This document shows positions 15,454 to 24,697 of a stretch of 46,129 nt of DNA, piece after piece. The translations under genes and the position numbers were made by a program. Below the pieces are notes generated by a model. The model had not been told where the DNA came from, did not search any database, and worked only from the letters and a program-made list of their open reading frames with translations. The stretch covers positions 1 through 46,129 of the forward strand of contig RDXK01000101.1 in NCBI GenBank assembly GCA_004292605.1, in the 5' to 3' direction. This DNA is from Bacteroidota bacterium. Its GTDB lineage: Bacteria; Bacteroidota; Bacteroidia; Chitinophagales; Chitinophagaceae. How positions within the stretch are numbered: position 1 is the stretch's first letter; every line of letters begins with the position of its first letter.

Positions 15454-16563
15454 ATGCAAACAGCCATTCCATACATGCAATTTAGAGGAGGGAGTTCAAA
15501 AGGACTCTACTTTAAAGCAACCGACTTGCCCGCTGATGAAGAATTACGAGATAAGTTGATCATAGCAGCAATGGAGGGTTTAGGACAAGGCGACCCAAGG
15601 CAAATTGATGGCTTAGGGGGCGGCACATCCCTAACTAGCAAGGCTGCTGTTGTTAGCTTATCTACTTCACATACGGCCCAGCTTGATTATCTTTTTTTAC
15701 AGGTAATAATAGGTAAAGGCAAAGTATCTACCACTCAAACATGTGGCAATATTTTGGCCGGCGTAGTTCATTTTGCAATTGAATGTGGGCTTATTAAAGC
15801 CACTAGTCCTACCACTTCTGCTAAAGTAAATTTGGTTAATACCGGTGGAATATGTGAAGTAACCATCGAAACACCTTTTGGTAAGGTTAATTATGAAGGC
15901 GATACAAAAGTAGATGGTGTACCCGGTACATCAGCCCCCGTTATTTGCCATTATATAGGTACATGTGGGGCTACATGTGGGTCCTTGCTACCAACTGGTA
16001 ATTTAAAAGATATTGTGAATGGAATACCAGTTACTTGTATTGATAATGGAATGCCACAGGTAATTATCAAAGCGAGTGATTTAGGAATTAAAGGCAACGA
16101 AACACCCACCTACTTAAATAACAATGAGTACTTGAAAAAAACACTAGAAGGTATCCGTTTACAAATTGGTAAAGCCATGAATTTAGGTGATGTTACGCAC
16201 AAGACAATCCCTAAAATGTGTATAGTATCGCCACCGCTCCATGGAGGCACCATCCACACTCGAACTTTTATTCCACATGTGTGCCACGAGGCTATTGGTG
16301 TTTTAGGGGCAGTTTCCATTGCTACTGCTTGTATGCTAAAGGGTACCGTAGTAGACAATGTTTGCGAAGTAGCTAATACCCAAACATTATCTATTGAGCA
16401 TCCAATGGGCGAATTCACGGTAGTATTGAACCTAACCAATTATGATGGAAATATTACGATTAATAAATCTGGAGTTGTCCGCACTGCACGGCTGATTAGT
16501 AAAGGCGAAGTGTATATACCTAGTTATCCAAAAAAAAATACAAATAATGCACCTCATCTATAA
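15454..16563 (+). CDS. galD: 4-oxalomesaconate tautomerase (PrpF/GalD family)
   Basis: A 369-residue PrpF-family isomerase of two similar diaminopimelate-epimerase-like halves. It starts IPYMQFRGGSSKGLYF, the substrate-binding Ser-Ser-Lys motif of the family, and has GDPRQIDGLGGGTSLTSKAA, TTQTCGNILAGV and ARLISKGEVYIP near the end. GalD of Pseudomonas converts the keto form of 4-oxalomesaconate to its enol tautomer, the substrate of GalB. A PrpF role in the methylcitrate cycle is the alternative, but the GalB- and aldolase-like genes in the same operon argue for the tautomerase. It starts four bases after the dehydrogenase gene and ends 17 bases before the DUF3500 gene. Confidence 0.8.
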   Translation: MQTAIPYMQFRGGSSKGLYFKATDLPADEELRDKLIIAAMEGLGQGDPRQIDGLGGGTSLTSKAAVVSLSTSHTAQLDYLFLQVIIGKGKVSTTQTCGNILAGVVHFAIECGLIKATSPTTSAKVNLVNTGGICEVTIETPFGKVNYEGDTKVDGVPGTSAPVICHYIGTCGATCGSLLPTGNLKDIVNGIPVTCIDNGMPQVIIKASDLGIKGNETPTYLNNNEYLKKTLEGIRLQIGKAMNLGDVTHKTIPKMCIVSPPLHGGTIHTRTFIPHVCHEAIGVLGAVSIATACMLKGTVVDNVCEVANTQTLSIEHPMGEFTVVLNLTNYDGNITINKSGVVRTARLISKGEVYIPSYPKKNTNNAPHL

Positions 16564-16580
16564 AAATTAAACCAAATAAC

Positions 16581-17957
16581 ATGAAACAAAAGCTCAAGTT
16601 TTTACTCCGTATCGCATTACTAAGTCCGATAGCATTTATAGCCTGTAAAAAAGATAATACAGGCGCCACCACCACCCCTACCACCACCGCTAGTGTAACT
16701 GCATTAAATTGCTCTTCTTCCATTTTTTCGGCAAGTGCTATTACAGGTGTAGCCTATACAGCTACCGCCACAGTGCCATATACTGGTGGCAATAGCTCCA
16801 GCTTTGCCGCGGGTACAGCTATTTCATCTACAGGAGTAACGGGTTTAACGGCTACCCTTACGGCTGGCACCCTAGCCAATGGCGCCGGAACACTTATCTA
16901 CTCTATCGCTGGAACCCCTACATCATCGGGTACCGCGTTGTTTCCATTATCTTTTGGCGGGCAATCCTGCACCCTTTCATTAATCGTTAACGCAGCACCT
17001 TCTAATTGCACAGCCTTAACAGGTACTACAAAACTCATTTGCTTGTGCGAAGCTTTTAAAGCAACCCTTACTCCCGCCCAGATTACTACCCTTCAACTGT
17101 CGTACAACTTTGCTAATATAAAAACGTGGAGTAACCTACCGGCGTCTATGTCGCCACGCCTAGGAATTAAACTGGGTACATTGACAGCAACACAGCTTAT
17201 AGCAGCAAGAGCTATTGTACAACAAATGAGTGGTTCTGCGGCCAATGAAGGCTGGGACGAAGTGCAGCAACTATGGTTAGCGGACGACTATTTAAGCGTA
17301 AATGGTGGCGGCAGTACCTACGGTGCAGGAAACTACTATTTGGCTTTTTTCGGTAACCCCGCTAGTACCGGCCAATTTGAAATAATGATGACCGGACATC
17401 ACAAAACCATAGCCAATACCTACAAAGATGGTTCCCTAATTGCAGCAACACCGCACTTTGCCGCTACGGAGCCTCTAACTTGGGTAACAAGCGGTACTAC
17501 TTATGCGCCGATGGAACAGGAGCAGGCCGCTTTTGCAGCACTAATTGCGGGGCTAACTACCACACAATACAATACCGCACATACTACCACCACTTATAGC
17601 GATTTAATTTTGGGTCCTAACGCCAATTGGTCGTTCCCAGCTACCAATAGCGGACTGGTATGCAGCGGACTAACTACGGCCCAAAAAACTTTACTGATGA
17701 ATGCGATTAAAACTTATGTGAACGATGTAGACGATACCAATGCTGCATCTATAACAGCGCTTTACGAATCGGAATTGAATAACACCTATTTATTGCATAG
17801 CGGCACTATGGGAATGAATACAAGAAACGACTATCTCCGTATCGACGGCCCGCACGTATGGATTGAATTTAGTGTGCAGAACGGAATAGTATTAAGTGGC
17901 ATTCACTATCACTCTGTTTGGAGAGATAGGGTAAATGACTACGGCACCACCCGATAA
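16581..17957 (+). CDS. DUF3500 lipoprotein
   Basis: A 458-residue protein with a lipobox at AFIACKK. The next about 120 residues are Thr/Ala/Ser-rich and resemble a bacterial Ig-like repeat. After a Cys-containing linker (CTALTG..LICLCEAF) the C-terminal about 300 residues form the DUF3500 domain, with GNYYLAFFG, TGHHKTI, PHFAATEP, RIDGPHVWIEF and HYHSVWRDRVNDYG. The many His residues suggest a metal site, but the activity of the family is not known to me. It starts 17 bases after the tautomerase gene and is followed by a strong terminator, so it closes the catabolic operon. DUF3500 genes often sit beside HupE/UreJ-type genes, and one follows here. Confidence 0.8.
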   Translation: MKQKLKFLLRIALLSPIAFIACKKDNTGATTTPTTTASVTALNCSSSIFSASAITGVAYTATATVPYTGGNSSSFAAGTAISSTGVTGLTATLTAGTLANGAGTLIYSIAGTPTSSGTALFPLSFGGQSCTLSLIVNAAPSNCTALTGTTKLICLCEAFKATLTPAQITTLQLSYNFANIKTWSNLPASMSPRLGIKLGTLTATQLIAARAIVQQMSGSAANEGWDEVQQLWLADDYLSVNGGGSTYGAGNYYLAFFGNPASTGQFEIMMTGHHKTIANTYKDGSLIAATPHFAATEPLTWVTSGTTYAPMEQEQAAFAALIAGLTTTQYNTAHTTTTYSDLILGPNANWSFPATNSGLVCSGLTTAQKTLLMNAIKTYVNDVDDTNAASITALYESELNNTYLLHSGTMGMNTRNDYLRIDGPHVWIEFSVQNGIVLSGIHYHSVWRDRVNDYGTTR

Positions 17958-17983
17958 ACATCTAAAAATTACATAGTTAATAT

Positions 17984-18015
17984 AAACAGCCGGCATAGCA
18001 AATATCCGGCTGTTT
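17984..18015 (+). terminator. Rho-independent terminator of the catabolic operon
   Basis: AAACAGCCGG pairs perfectly with CCGGCTGTTT around a 12-base loop, 27 bases after the DUF3500 stop. It separates that gene from the HupE-like gene. Confidence 0.8.
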
Positions 18016-18027
18016 AATTCACACATC

Positions 18028-19299
18028 ATGTACAAACACTTACTACTATTATTTCTTATTTTTCTATGTAAGATAAGTTTTGCTCACCCCATGCCTGGGT
18101 CCCTGGTAAATCTGTCAATTTTAGAGACAAGCATAAAAGGTGAAGCAAAAATTCCGATCACTGAATTGCAAAATGCAATAGGCGAGCAGCAAGATTATAC
18201 TGACATAAACAGCCCGTTCTTTATTCAATATTTTTTAAAACACATCAATGCAAACACGGGTAATAAAAAATGGCATACAGTAATTCATAGTGCTACAACA
18301 ACTGATGACATTGACTCCATTGTTGGAAAATACAAAGAGGTAATTGTATACTTCGAATTGATTGCACCACCCAATACCAGCCCACGACAATTTACTTTTA
18401 ATTATGACGTGGTAATACACCAAGTAATTACACACCAAATTTTTATAAACGTTCAGCAAGATTGGTTTAACGGATTGCACCATGAACAGCATAAACAACA
18501 ATTAGGCATTATTGCCTTAGATATTCCATCTGGCAAATACTCACCGCTTCACATAAATCTTGACCAAGGAAGTTGGTGGAAGGGCTTTTATAGCATATTT
18601 ACTCTAGGAATGCAACATATTAAAGAAGGTACCGACCATATACTGTTTTTAATTGTGCTATTATTGCCTGCTATGCTTGTGACAAACCAAAAAAAATGGA
18701 CCAACTATGGTGGACTAACATATAGCTTATTAAAATTACTTAAAATAGTAACTGCATTCACGGTTGGGCACTCTATTACATTACTGTTTGGGGCACTAAA
18801 TTGGGTAAACATACCGCAAAAACCTGTGGAAATATTAATTGCCTTCTCTATTTTAGTATCGGCCGTTAACGCCATAATGCCCATTTTTTTTGGAAAAGAA
18901 ATATACCTAGCCGCAGCATTTGGCTTAGTACATGGATTAGCATTTGCCACCGTTCTATCAAAGTTACAATTAAGTACCACTAAGCTAGCTCTAAGTATTC
19001 TTGGCTTTAATCTGGGTATTGAGTTCATGCAGCTATTCATCATCAGTCTTATTATACCTTGGTTAATACTACTTAGCAAAACACCTTATTACAAATGGTA
19101 TAAAAATGCATTAGCATTTATAGCTACAATAGCTGCGATAGCATGGATAGTGGAAAGAACTAATGAACGGCCGAATACAGTAAGTACAATTATGCAGTAT
19201 ATATTTCAATACTCGCCTTGGGCAATAGCGGCACTCGCCATAATTGCCATTATCACTTTTTTTTGGCATCAAAAAAAGATACAGAAAACATATAGCTAA
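18028..19299 (+). CDS. HupE/UreJ-family membrane protein with periplasmic N-terminal domain
   Basis: This 423-residue protein has a signal peptide ending ISFAHP, about 160 periplasmic residues (18-185), then about seven membrane helices. The membrane half carries the HupE/UreJ_2 marks HIKEGTDHILF, FTVGHSITLLFG and FGLVHGLAFA, with His residues in three helices as expected for a nickel/cobalt or other metal channel. The family is named for hydrogenase and urease clusters, but neither is present here. The neighbouring DUF3500 gene is a recurrent partner. It begins 12 bases after the terminator, so its own promoter would have to lie in or before that hairpin, or it is read through. Confidence 0.8.
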   Translation: MYKHLLLLFLIFLCKISFAHPMPGSLVNLSILETSIKGEAKIPITELQNAIGEQQDYTDINSPFFIQYFLKHINANTGNKKWHTVIHSATTTDDIDSIVGKYKEVIVYFELIAPPNTSPRQFTFNYDVVIHQVITHQIFINVQQDWFNGLHHEQHKQQLGIIALDIPSGKYSPLHINLDQGSWWKGFYSIFTLGMQHIKEGTDHILFLIVLLLPAMLVTNQKKWTNYGGLTYSLLKLLKIVTAFTVGHSITLLFGALNWVNIPQKPVEILIAFSILVSAVNAIMPIFFGKEIYLAAAFGLVHGLAFATVLSKLQLSTTKLALSILGFNLGIEFMQLFIISLIIPWLILLSKTPYYKWYKNALAFIATIAAIAWIVERTNERPNTVSTIMQYIFQYSPWAIAALAIIAIITFFWHQKKIQKTYS

Positions 19300-20059
19300 T
19301 CAAAAAATACAATATGATCCTCTAACGATAATGGAGTGCAAACACAATCCCATTCATTGTAAATCCAATTTACTAACACACATACCGACAATTGAAACAG
19401 ATGCCTTTATACACATGCATTGTAATAAACGTACATATAAAACGCTTTGGGGCATGTGATTAACTTTACTGATGAGCCAATAAATTTACTTTACGTATCA
19501 CACTGTTATCGTAAATCGTTTTTAACCTTTGTTGTTTTTTATATCAAACTGTACTTCCATTGTGTTTTGGGTATAACATTACTAGCAAACAAACACTTGC
19601 ATACCAGCAAAACAAGCCGGCGATAATAGCATAACCAAATCGAGATCAAAAAATACAACTTGTAAAAAATAATTTACTTCTCACTATACAGAAGAACATA
19701 CCATGGCATTTCTACTAAAAATAAATCTACTAAATTTACTGAGTTCTTGATACAATTCATCTTTAGCATAGATAGCATACAATCCGCTAAATATGGAAAA
19801 ATCAGATATACATAAAGTTACGAATAGTACTTTCCTTTAATAAACAAATTGCAGGATTCAAAGCAGTGGAAGAAGCAATGATACACCGATACAAGCCACA
19901 ATAGCTTTTACTAGTGTATTTATGAATGGATTTAGAAACAACAAAAAATAACGTCACTACCATCTGGGTTGTATTTATCGTACAGCAGTACAACCCAGCA
20001 ATTACCTATTTTGGAGAACAATAAAAAATGTTTATAATTACATTGAAACACATTTTAAA
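19300..20059. other. 760-base stretch without recognisable gene
   Basis: Only short frames (under 75 codons) are present and none has a signal peptide, motif or clear composition of a gene. No tRNA, terminator or inverted repeat stood out. Confidence 0.5.
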
Positions 20060-20680
20060 TTGAAAATCACCATTAAGATATTTCTCTTATTGCTTTGTAC
20101 TAAGCTATTCTCCCAAGAGCACCACACTAGTACTATTAGCTTACGCGTAACTTCATCTGTAACTAGCTGCCAATTCTTTATTGAAATATCTACTAGTAGT
20201 ACAAAAACAAATATTTTACTCAAAACTAAAAATCAACATCACAAAACTTCACCGAAAGATGGTAATGGTTTGAAGCTATATCAGCAGCCACCATCACTCA
20301 TAAACGCAGTGAATACACCACTGGACACCATTGAATCGTATATCGATAAATTTGACTCTATTGGATTAGCAAACAATGAATTTAATGTTGATAGTTTAAC
20401 CATAATCAATAGCAAGTATCCAAATTACACAAAGCTACTGAACAATATCCTCACGTCATCCGCAGATAGTCTACACGATGCACCTAACAGAATCGTTCTA
20501 GATGGCACATCCATCCGTATTAAAATCAACCACAACGGGAGAAAGTCCATACAATATTCATCCTCACCTACCTCTACGAGTAATCCAAAAATCTACCTTT
20601 TATTAACAGAAACAACTAGCTTATTCAAAACATTAAAAAAAAACTATTACTTAGATAGTAAACCCATCTGTGGATATTGA
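20060..20680 (+). CDS. Secreted hypothetical protein, TTG start
   Basis: This 206-residue protein begins at a TTG with a good signal peptide (KITIKIFLLLLCTKLFSQ). The mature part is rich in Ser, Thr, Asn and Lys. The segment after about residue 85 contains LDTIESYIDKFDSI and NRIVLDGTSIRIKI, which look like ordinary folded protein. The first 60 mature residues are of low complexity (STISLRVTSS, STSSTKTN), so a frameshift there cannot be excluded. I do not recognise a family. It stands alone between two gene-poor stretches. The signal peptide is the main reason to call it real. Confidence 0.6.
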   Translation: MKITIKIFLLLLCTKLFSQEHHTSTISLRVTSSVTSCQFFIEISTSSTKTNILLKTKNQHHKTSPKDGNGLKLYQQPPSLINAVNTPLDTIESYIDKFDSIGLANNEFNVDSLTIINSKYPNYTKLLNNILTSSADSLHDAPNRIVLDGTSIRIKINHNGRKSIQYSSSPTSTSNPKIYLLLTETTSLFKTLKKNYYLDSKPICGY

Positions 20681-20788
20681 GATACGCAATGTCATCACGT
20701 AGATGCCGGGTAAAAGCGTACGTTCTTCATTGTTTGACGTATTAGAAACTTTTAAGTTACTCACGTACCTATGTAAATTCTACTTATA

Positions 20789-20811
20789 TAGGCACCACAA
20801 AAAAGTGCCTA
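20789..20811. other. Isolated hairpin
   Basis: TAGGCAC pairs with GTGCCTA around a nine-base A-rich loop, between 20680 and 20905. There is no T-run on either side, so a terminator is doubtful. Confidence 0.3.
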
Positions 20812-20904
20812 CATTATCATCTACTCCCATCATTAAATGTACAGATAGAACAATATATTTCGTTACTTAGAGAAATCAATTACTGGCACATAAAACCAAA
20901 ACAT

Positions 20905-21360
20905 ATGACACGATCAATATTTTGTACGCTAGCCATAGCTACCCTTCTTTCTTGCCACAGTCCGAAACAAGATCCCAATACAGTCGATAAATCGGCAGCG
21001 AACAAAGCCCTGATTGTACAATATTTTAACCACTTCAATAACCACGAGTGGCAAAAAATGGCAGATATGTATACAGAGCGGCCAGAAATGAAAGACCCTG
21101 CCTATGGATTAACCAATGTGAAAATGACGAAGGCGGATATTGTAAAAAAATATAGTGAGTTGAATGAAATGATTCCAGACTTGCACGATTCAGTCATAAA
21201 CATGTATGATGCAAACGACAATATCATTGTAGAATTTGAATCTACAGGTACGGCTCCCGACGGATCAAAATTCAAGCTACCCATCTGCACTATTTTCGAA
21301 ATAAAAAATGGCAAAATAGCAAAAGACCTTACGTATTACGACAATTTTGAAAAAAAATAA
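20905..21360 (+). CDS. SnoaL-like (NTF2 fold) lipoprotein
   Basis: A 151-residue protein with a lipobox at LLSCHS and, from about residue 33, an NTF2/SnoaL-like domain: ALIVQYFNHFNNHEWQKMADMY, ADIVKKYSELNEMIPDL, NIIVEFESTGTAPDG and TIFEIKNGKIAKDLTYYD. Such cone-shaped folds act as small-molecule cyclases, isomerases or simple binding modules, and the function of exported lipoprotein members is not known. It stands alone with about 220 bases before it and 135 after. No catalytic His-Asp pair could be assigned. Confidence 0.8.
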   Translation: MTRSIFCTLAIATLLSCHSPKQDPNTVDKSAANKALIVQYFNHFNNHEWQKMADMYTERPEMKDPAYGLTNVKMTKADIVKKYSELNEMIPDLHDSVINMYDANDNIIVEFESTGTAPDGSKFKLPICTIFEIKNGKIAKDLTYYDNFEKK

Positions 21361-21495
21361 GTTAAACAACTATCAAGAAATAAATAACAGCAAACGAGTA
21401 ACACAGCTATCGCCTGCCTATATACCTACTGTAGCGGCGAATAATAAAAACCTTCCTAAAACGTTCTACCCAAAAACGAAAGCAGCAAAATTTGT

Positions 21496-22101
21496 ATGAT
21501 AAATCGAGTACCCCAACTACTCATTTATTTTCGACTGTCAGCCGGTCTAGCATTAATAGTACTTAGTTTTTTAGATATCACTTATTACAAAATCATAGCT
21601 ATTATACTATTTTCCCTAGGGCTGGTGACGGATATATTTGATGGAATTATTGCAAGGCATTTAAATATTTCATCGCAGTTTCTACGCCGGTTAGATTCTA
21701 CTGTAGATCAAGTATTCTTTGTATCAGTGGCTATAGCCTCCTACATTCAATGCAAGGAATTTTTTATAGATAACAAAATACATCTATCTATTCTGGTAGG
21801 TGTAGAAGCACTAACTTATGTGATAAGCTATAGTAAGTTCAAAAAAGAAGTAGCCACCCATTCTATAGGAGCAAAAATTTGGACGATCAGCTTGTTTATT
21901 ACCATGTTGGCGATTATATCTACCTGCCAATCTACCACTTGGTTTTCCATTTGTTTCTGGCTAGGCATCATTACTCGCATAGAAATTATTGCCATACTTT
22001 TTACGTTAAAACATTGGACGAACGATGAGCCAACACTGTATCACGCTATCCTACTACGGCAGGGAAAAACAATCAAACGCCACAAACTATTTAACGGATA
22101 A
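21496..22101 (+). CDS. CDP-alcohol phosphatidyltransferase with an altered motif
   Basis: This 201-residue protein has about six membrane helices and the CDP-alcohol phosphotransferase signature D46-x2-D49-G-x2-A-R54-x8-L63-x3-D67-x3-D71. All four metal-binding aspartates and the Arg are present, but the Gly normally found eight residues after the Arg is a Leu. The family transfers a phosphatidyl group from CDP-diacylglycerol to an alcohol (phosphatidylglycerophosphate, phosphatidylserine or inositol synthases). The size fits, but nothing here tells which alcohol is used. It has no partner gene. An effect of the Leu on activity is possible but unproven. Confidence 0.8.
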   Translation: MINRVPQLLIYFRLSAGLALIVLSFLDITYYKIIAIILFSLGLVTDIFDGIIARHLNISSQFLRRLDSTVDQVFFVSVAIASYIQCKEFFIDNKIHLSILVGVEALTYVISYSKFKKEVATHSIGAKIWTISLFITMLAIISTCQSTTWFSICFWLGIITRIEIIAILFTLKHWTNDEPTLYHAILLRQGKTIKRHKLFNG

Positions 22102-22693
22102 TGTTTCTATCTCATAAGGATGGATAACTGTTGTCCACTAAAAGCTTCCAACTACTAGGATTATTGTACAGTATCATCTCTTTCGAAATATTTCCCCCAC
22201 CTTAACGAATCATATTTTTCTTCCAGCTGATGGTTGTAGTACCAATTCGTCAATGCACACAATCACCTATTATAAAGGAGTAACGAGTACGGGTGATGTT
22301 GTCCAAAAACCACTGAGCTAAATCTAACATAAATACCTAACACTCAAATACAACAGGCTTTATAAATATGTGTTTCCTTCATCGCATTTTTAATGCTTTA
22401 AAGACAATACTGCAACTAGGAACTTCCTTGACCAATATATGTACCATCGCCATAGTTAAGTAACTCGTACCATCTTGTAGCAAACCGGCATCTACCTTTC
22501 GCCTATAACTTTAAAAATTGAGTATAAATGCCTTACCAAACCGATCAACTCGCAATACTATCATTGAAATCCCCTTTCCTATATTTATACCGCATGCTTT
22601 GCAAACCACCGCAAACCCATATATTTAGACATAATTACCTGGGCAAATAAAAAAATGGATAACTCACAAGATGATTCCTAAAAACTAACTAAA
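22102..22693. other. 590-base stretch without recognisable gene
   Basis: No frame over 60 codons and no structure of note. On the minus strand near 22400-22480 a short piece reads like the end of a Gly/Tyr-rich protein (YGDGTYIGQGS), perhaps a fossil, but this is too short to call. Confidence 0.4.
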
Positions 22694-23560
22694 ATGAAAC
22701 AGTACTTATTTATTGTCTTGTTACTATCGAATGCCGTATGCTACAGTCAAAATAGAATACTTAACAAAACAGACTTAAATACTGTTTTCGTTTGTATAGA
22801 TAGTATTTCATATAAACAATTATATATAAATAAATACATAAAAGATACCTTATTTTTTTGCATGGAAAGCAGCCAAGAAACAACCACTAATTCCTACACA
22901 GGAAAATATTTACTTGGTGAATCCGCAACACTAGAATTTCTTCAACCCAAAAGCGCCGGACAAATTGGTGATAATTTTGGCGACTGTGGCATTGAGTTCA
23001 AAACTAGAAAAATAAAAAATCTTGATGAAGTAATAAAAAAAGCAAAATCTCTCAATTTCCCAATTGATACTGCCACTACAAAAATCATGGACAGTTTACC
23101 AATCCCTTGGTACAAAACATTAAGCTTTAAAGGCCCAAATAGCGAATTGGCTATTATGGAGTATCAAGTGGATTATCTTATGGATCTTGGGTTTAATAAA
23201 ACCCAACTAAATCAATCGATGACGTTTAAGGAATTTAATAATATCGCCTTCGGCGGGAAACCGTATCCACGACAGTTTTCAATGATTACATATCTTAAAT
23301 TGTATGCAGATAAAAGCCTAATCGATAATTTACGAAAATTTGCAATGCTGAATAACTGTAAGAATATAAAAAATACTTTTACAAATGGTGAAACTATAAT
23401 TGAATATATTAAAGTAGATACTCTCCCCACCTTTCCAGTACTAGAAATCGGGATATCGCTATTAACTGAACAAAAGCCGAGAGTAGAACGAATCAGTGAA
23501 CATCTCGTGATAAATATTAATCGCAAAATGGCCAAGTTACTATTCAACTATACGCAGTAA
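22694..23560 (+). CDS. Secreted hypothetical protein, possibly DUF5829 / glyoxalase-like
   Basis: A 288-residue exported protein with a signal peptide ending CYSQ. Residues 25-130 (LNTVFVCIDSISYKQL, DTLFFCMESSQETT, YLLGESATLEFLQP, GDCGIEFKTRKIKNLDEVIKKAKSL) resemble Bacteroidota proteins that I associate with DUF5829, which look like one half of a vicinal-oxygen-chelate (glyoxalase-like) unit. The second half (YKTLSFKGPNSELAIMEYQVDYL) could be the second half of such a unit. The role is unknown. It is alone between two empty stretches. Confidence in the reading frame is high because of the signal peptide and length; the family call is weak. Confidence 0.65.
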   Translation: MKQYLFIVLLLSNAVCYSQNRILNKTDLNTVFVCIDSISYKQLYINKYIKDTLFFCMESSQETTTNSYTGKYLLGESATLEFLQPKSAGQIGDNFGDCGIEFKTRKIKNLDEVIKKAKSLNFPIDTATTKIMDSLPIPWYKTLSFKGPNSELAIMEYQVDYLMDLGFNKTQLNQSMTFKEFNNIAFGGKPYPRQFSMITYLKLYADKSLIDNLRKFAMLNNCKNIKNTFTNGETIIEYIKVDTLPTFPVLEIGISLLTEQKPRVERISEHLVININRKMAKLLFNYTQ

Positions 23561-24017
23561 CTACTCACCATCATCAAAAAAAGTATGCGAGTTTGCTAAT
23601 AAAAATTCAAGTATAAGAAACAAGTCATTTTCTACTGAAACAGTTTACTTACTACTAGCGAAAAATACTAAAATACTTTGTCAACACAAAACCTTCATTC
23701 TCGTAAGAACAAGCATACACTTTAGTGGCTTACCGCACTAAACTATACATTTGATACTTCTATTGATAAAAAAGCCTATCGATTCATTGATGTTTTAAAG
23801 AACTCTTGTAAATATCTTTTCAGGCAGGTACATACCACCTATTCCGCTAAACCAATAATTAAAACAAAACTCCCCAATACTTATTGCTTACAAACTATTT
23901 CGTAGCTACCAGCATTCAATGATTCTAATACAATTTCTAATGGCTATTATTTGTATATTAACCTATCAATAAAAACCTTGCTTAATAAATACACCAACAT
24001 ACAAATGCCTCGCAACA
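23561..24017. other. 457-base stretch without recognisable gene
   Basis: No coding frame, hairpin or tRNA could be supported. It is AT-rich and has no TAnnTTTG element close to the following gene. Confidence 0.4.
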
Positions 24018-24491
24018 ATGGAAAAAGAATATAAACTAGAAAAGTTTGACAGCGGTATGCACTTTATCATGTTAGATGAAAAAACGGTAAAAGTCTTATC
24101 AAAAAACGGCAATAAAAGAGTCATTTGTACTATCAATGGCACTGTAAATTTTCATAGTGCATTAATGCCAAAAAAAGAAGGCGGATACTTTATAAATATA
24201 GGTTCCGCCACCTGTAAAAAATTAAAAATAAAGGAAGGTAGTTTAGTAAAAGCATCATTTGAAATTGACTCCACAGAGTATCAATTTAGTTTCCCAGAAG
24301 AATTAAAAGAGGTTCTTGACTCCGACGATGAAGCCCACAAAATATTCCATAATTTAACAGAAGGAAATAAGCGTGGTTTAATGTATTTGGTACAGCAAGT
24401 AAAATCTGTCGATAAAAGAATTGAACGGTCTCTTAAGATAGCAGAGCAGATAAAAGCAGGAATAACTTCACCTAGAAAAATACTTCAATAA
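24018..24491 (+). CDS. YdeI/OmpD-associated (DUF1905-type) protein
   Basis: A 157-residue cytoplasmic protein with the two parts of the bacteriocin-protection YdeI/OmdA group: an N-terminal DUF1905-like small barrel (VKVLSKNGNKRVICTINGTV, YFINIGSATCKKL, GSLVKASFE) and a C-terminal helical tail (LTEGNKRGLMYLVQQVKSVDKRIERSLKIAEQI). The conserved KR/R residues of the tail are present. A similar protein lies at 27763-28245, and the two bracket the AAA/TPR operon. The molecular role of the family is unknown. It is set apart from the next gene by about 200 bases. Confidence 0.7.
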   Translation: MEKEYKLEKFDSGMHFIMLDEKTVKVLSKNGNKRVICTINGTVNFHSALMPKKEGGYFINIGSATCKKLKIKEGSLVKASFEIDSTEYQFSFPEELKEVLDSDDEAHKIFHNLTEGNKRGLMYLVQQVKSVDKRIERSLKIAEQIKAGITSPRKILQ

Positions 24492-24697
24492 TATCTATTA
24501 GTAGCTATAGCCTTTGTGTATATCGAGCCTACACAAAACAACACTATCCGTACTTACAGATAAATTATACCACCTATTGTTTTTTTAAATATTACTAGCG
24601 TTCAAATCAAGTAAAAAGTTTACTACATTTTTTGAAAAAAATAAATACCAAAACGCCAATCCTATAACTTTATACAGCCCAAATAACTTTGAATGAT

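Noticed and set aside
20789-20811. Hairpin as a terminator
   Set aside because: No T-run follows on either strand; listed only as an isolated hairpin.
22380-22500. Leftward fossil gene
   Set aside because: A few glycine/tyrosine-rich codons only; too short and interrupted to be supported.
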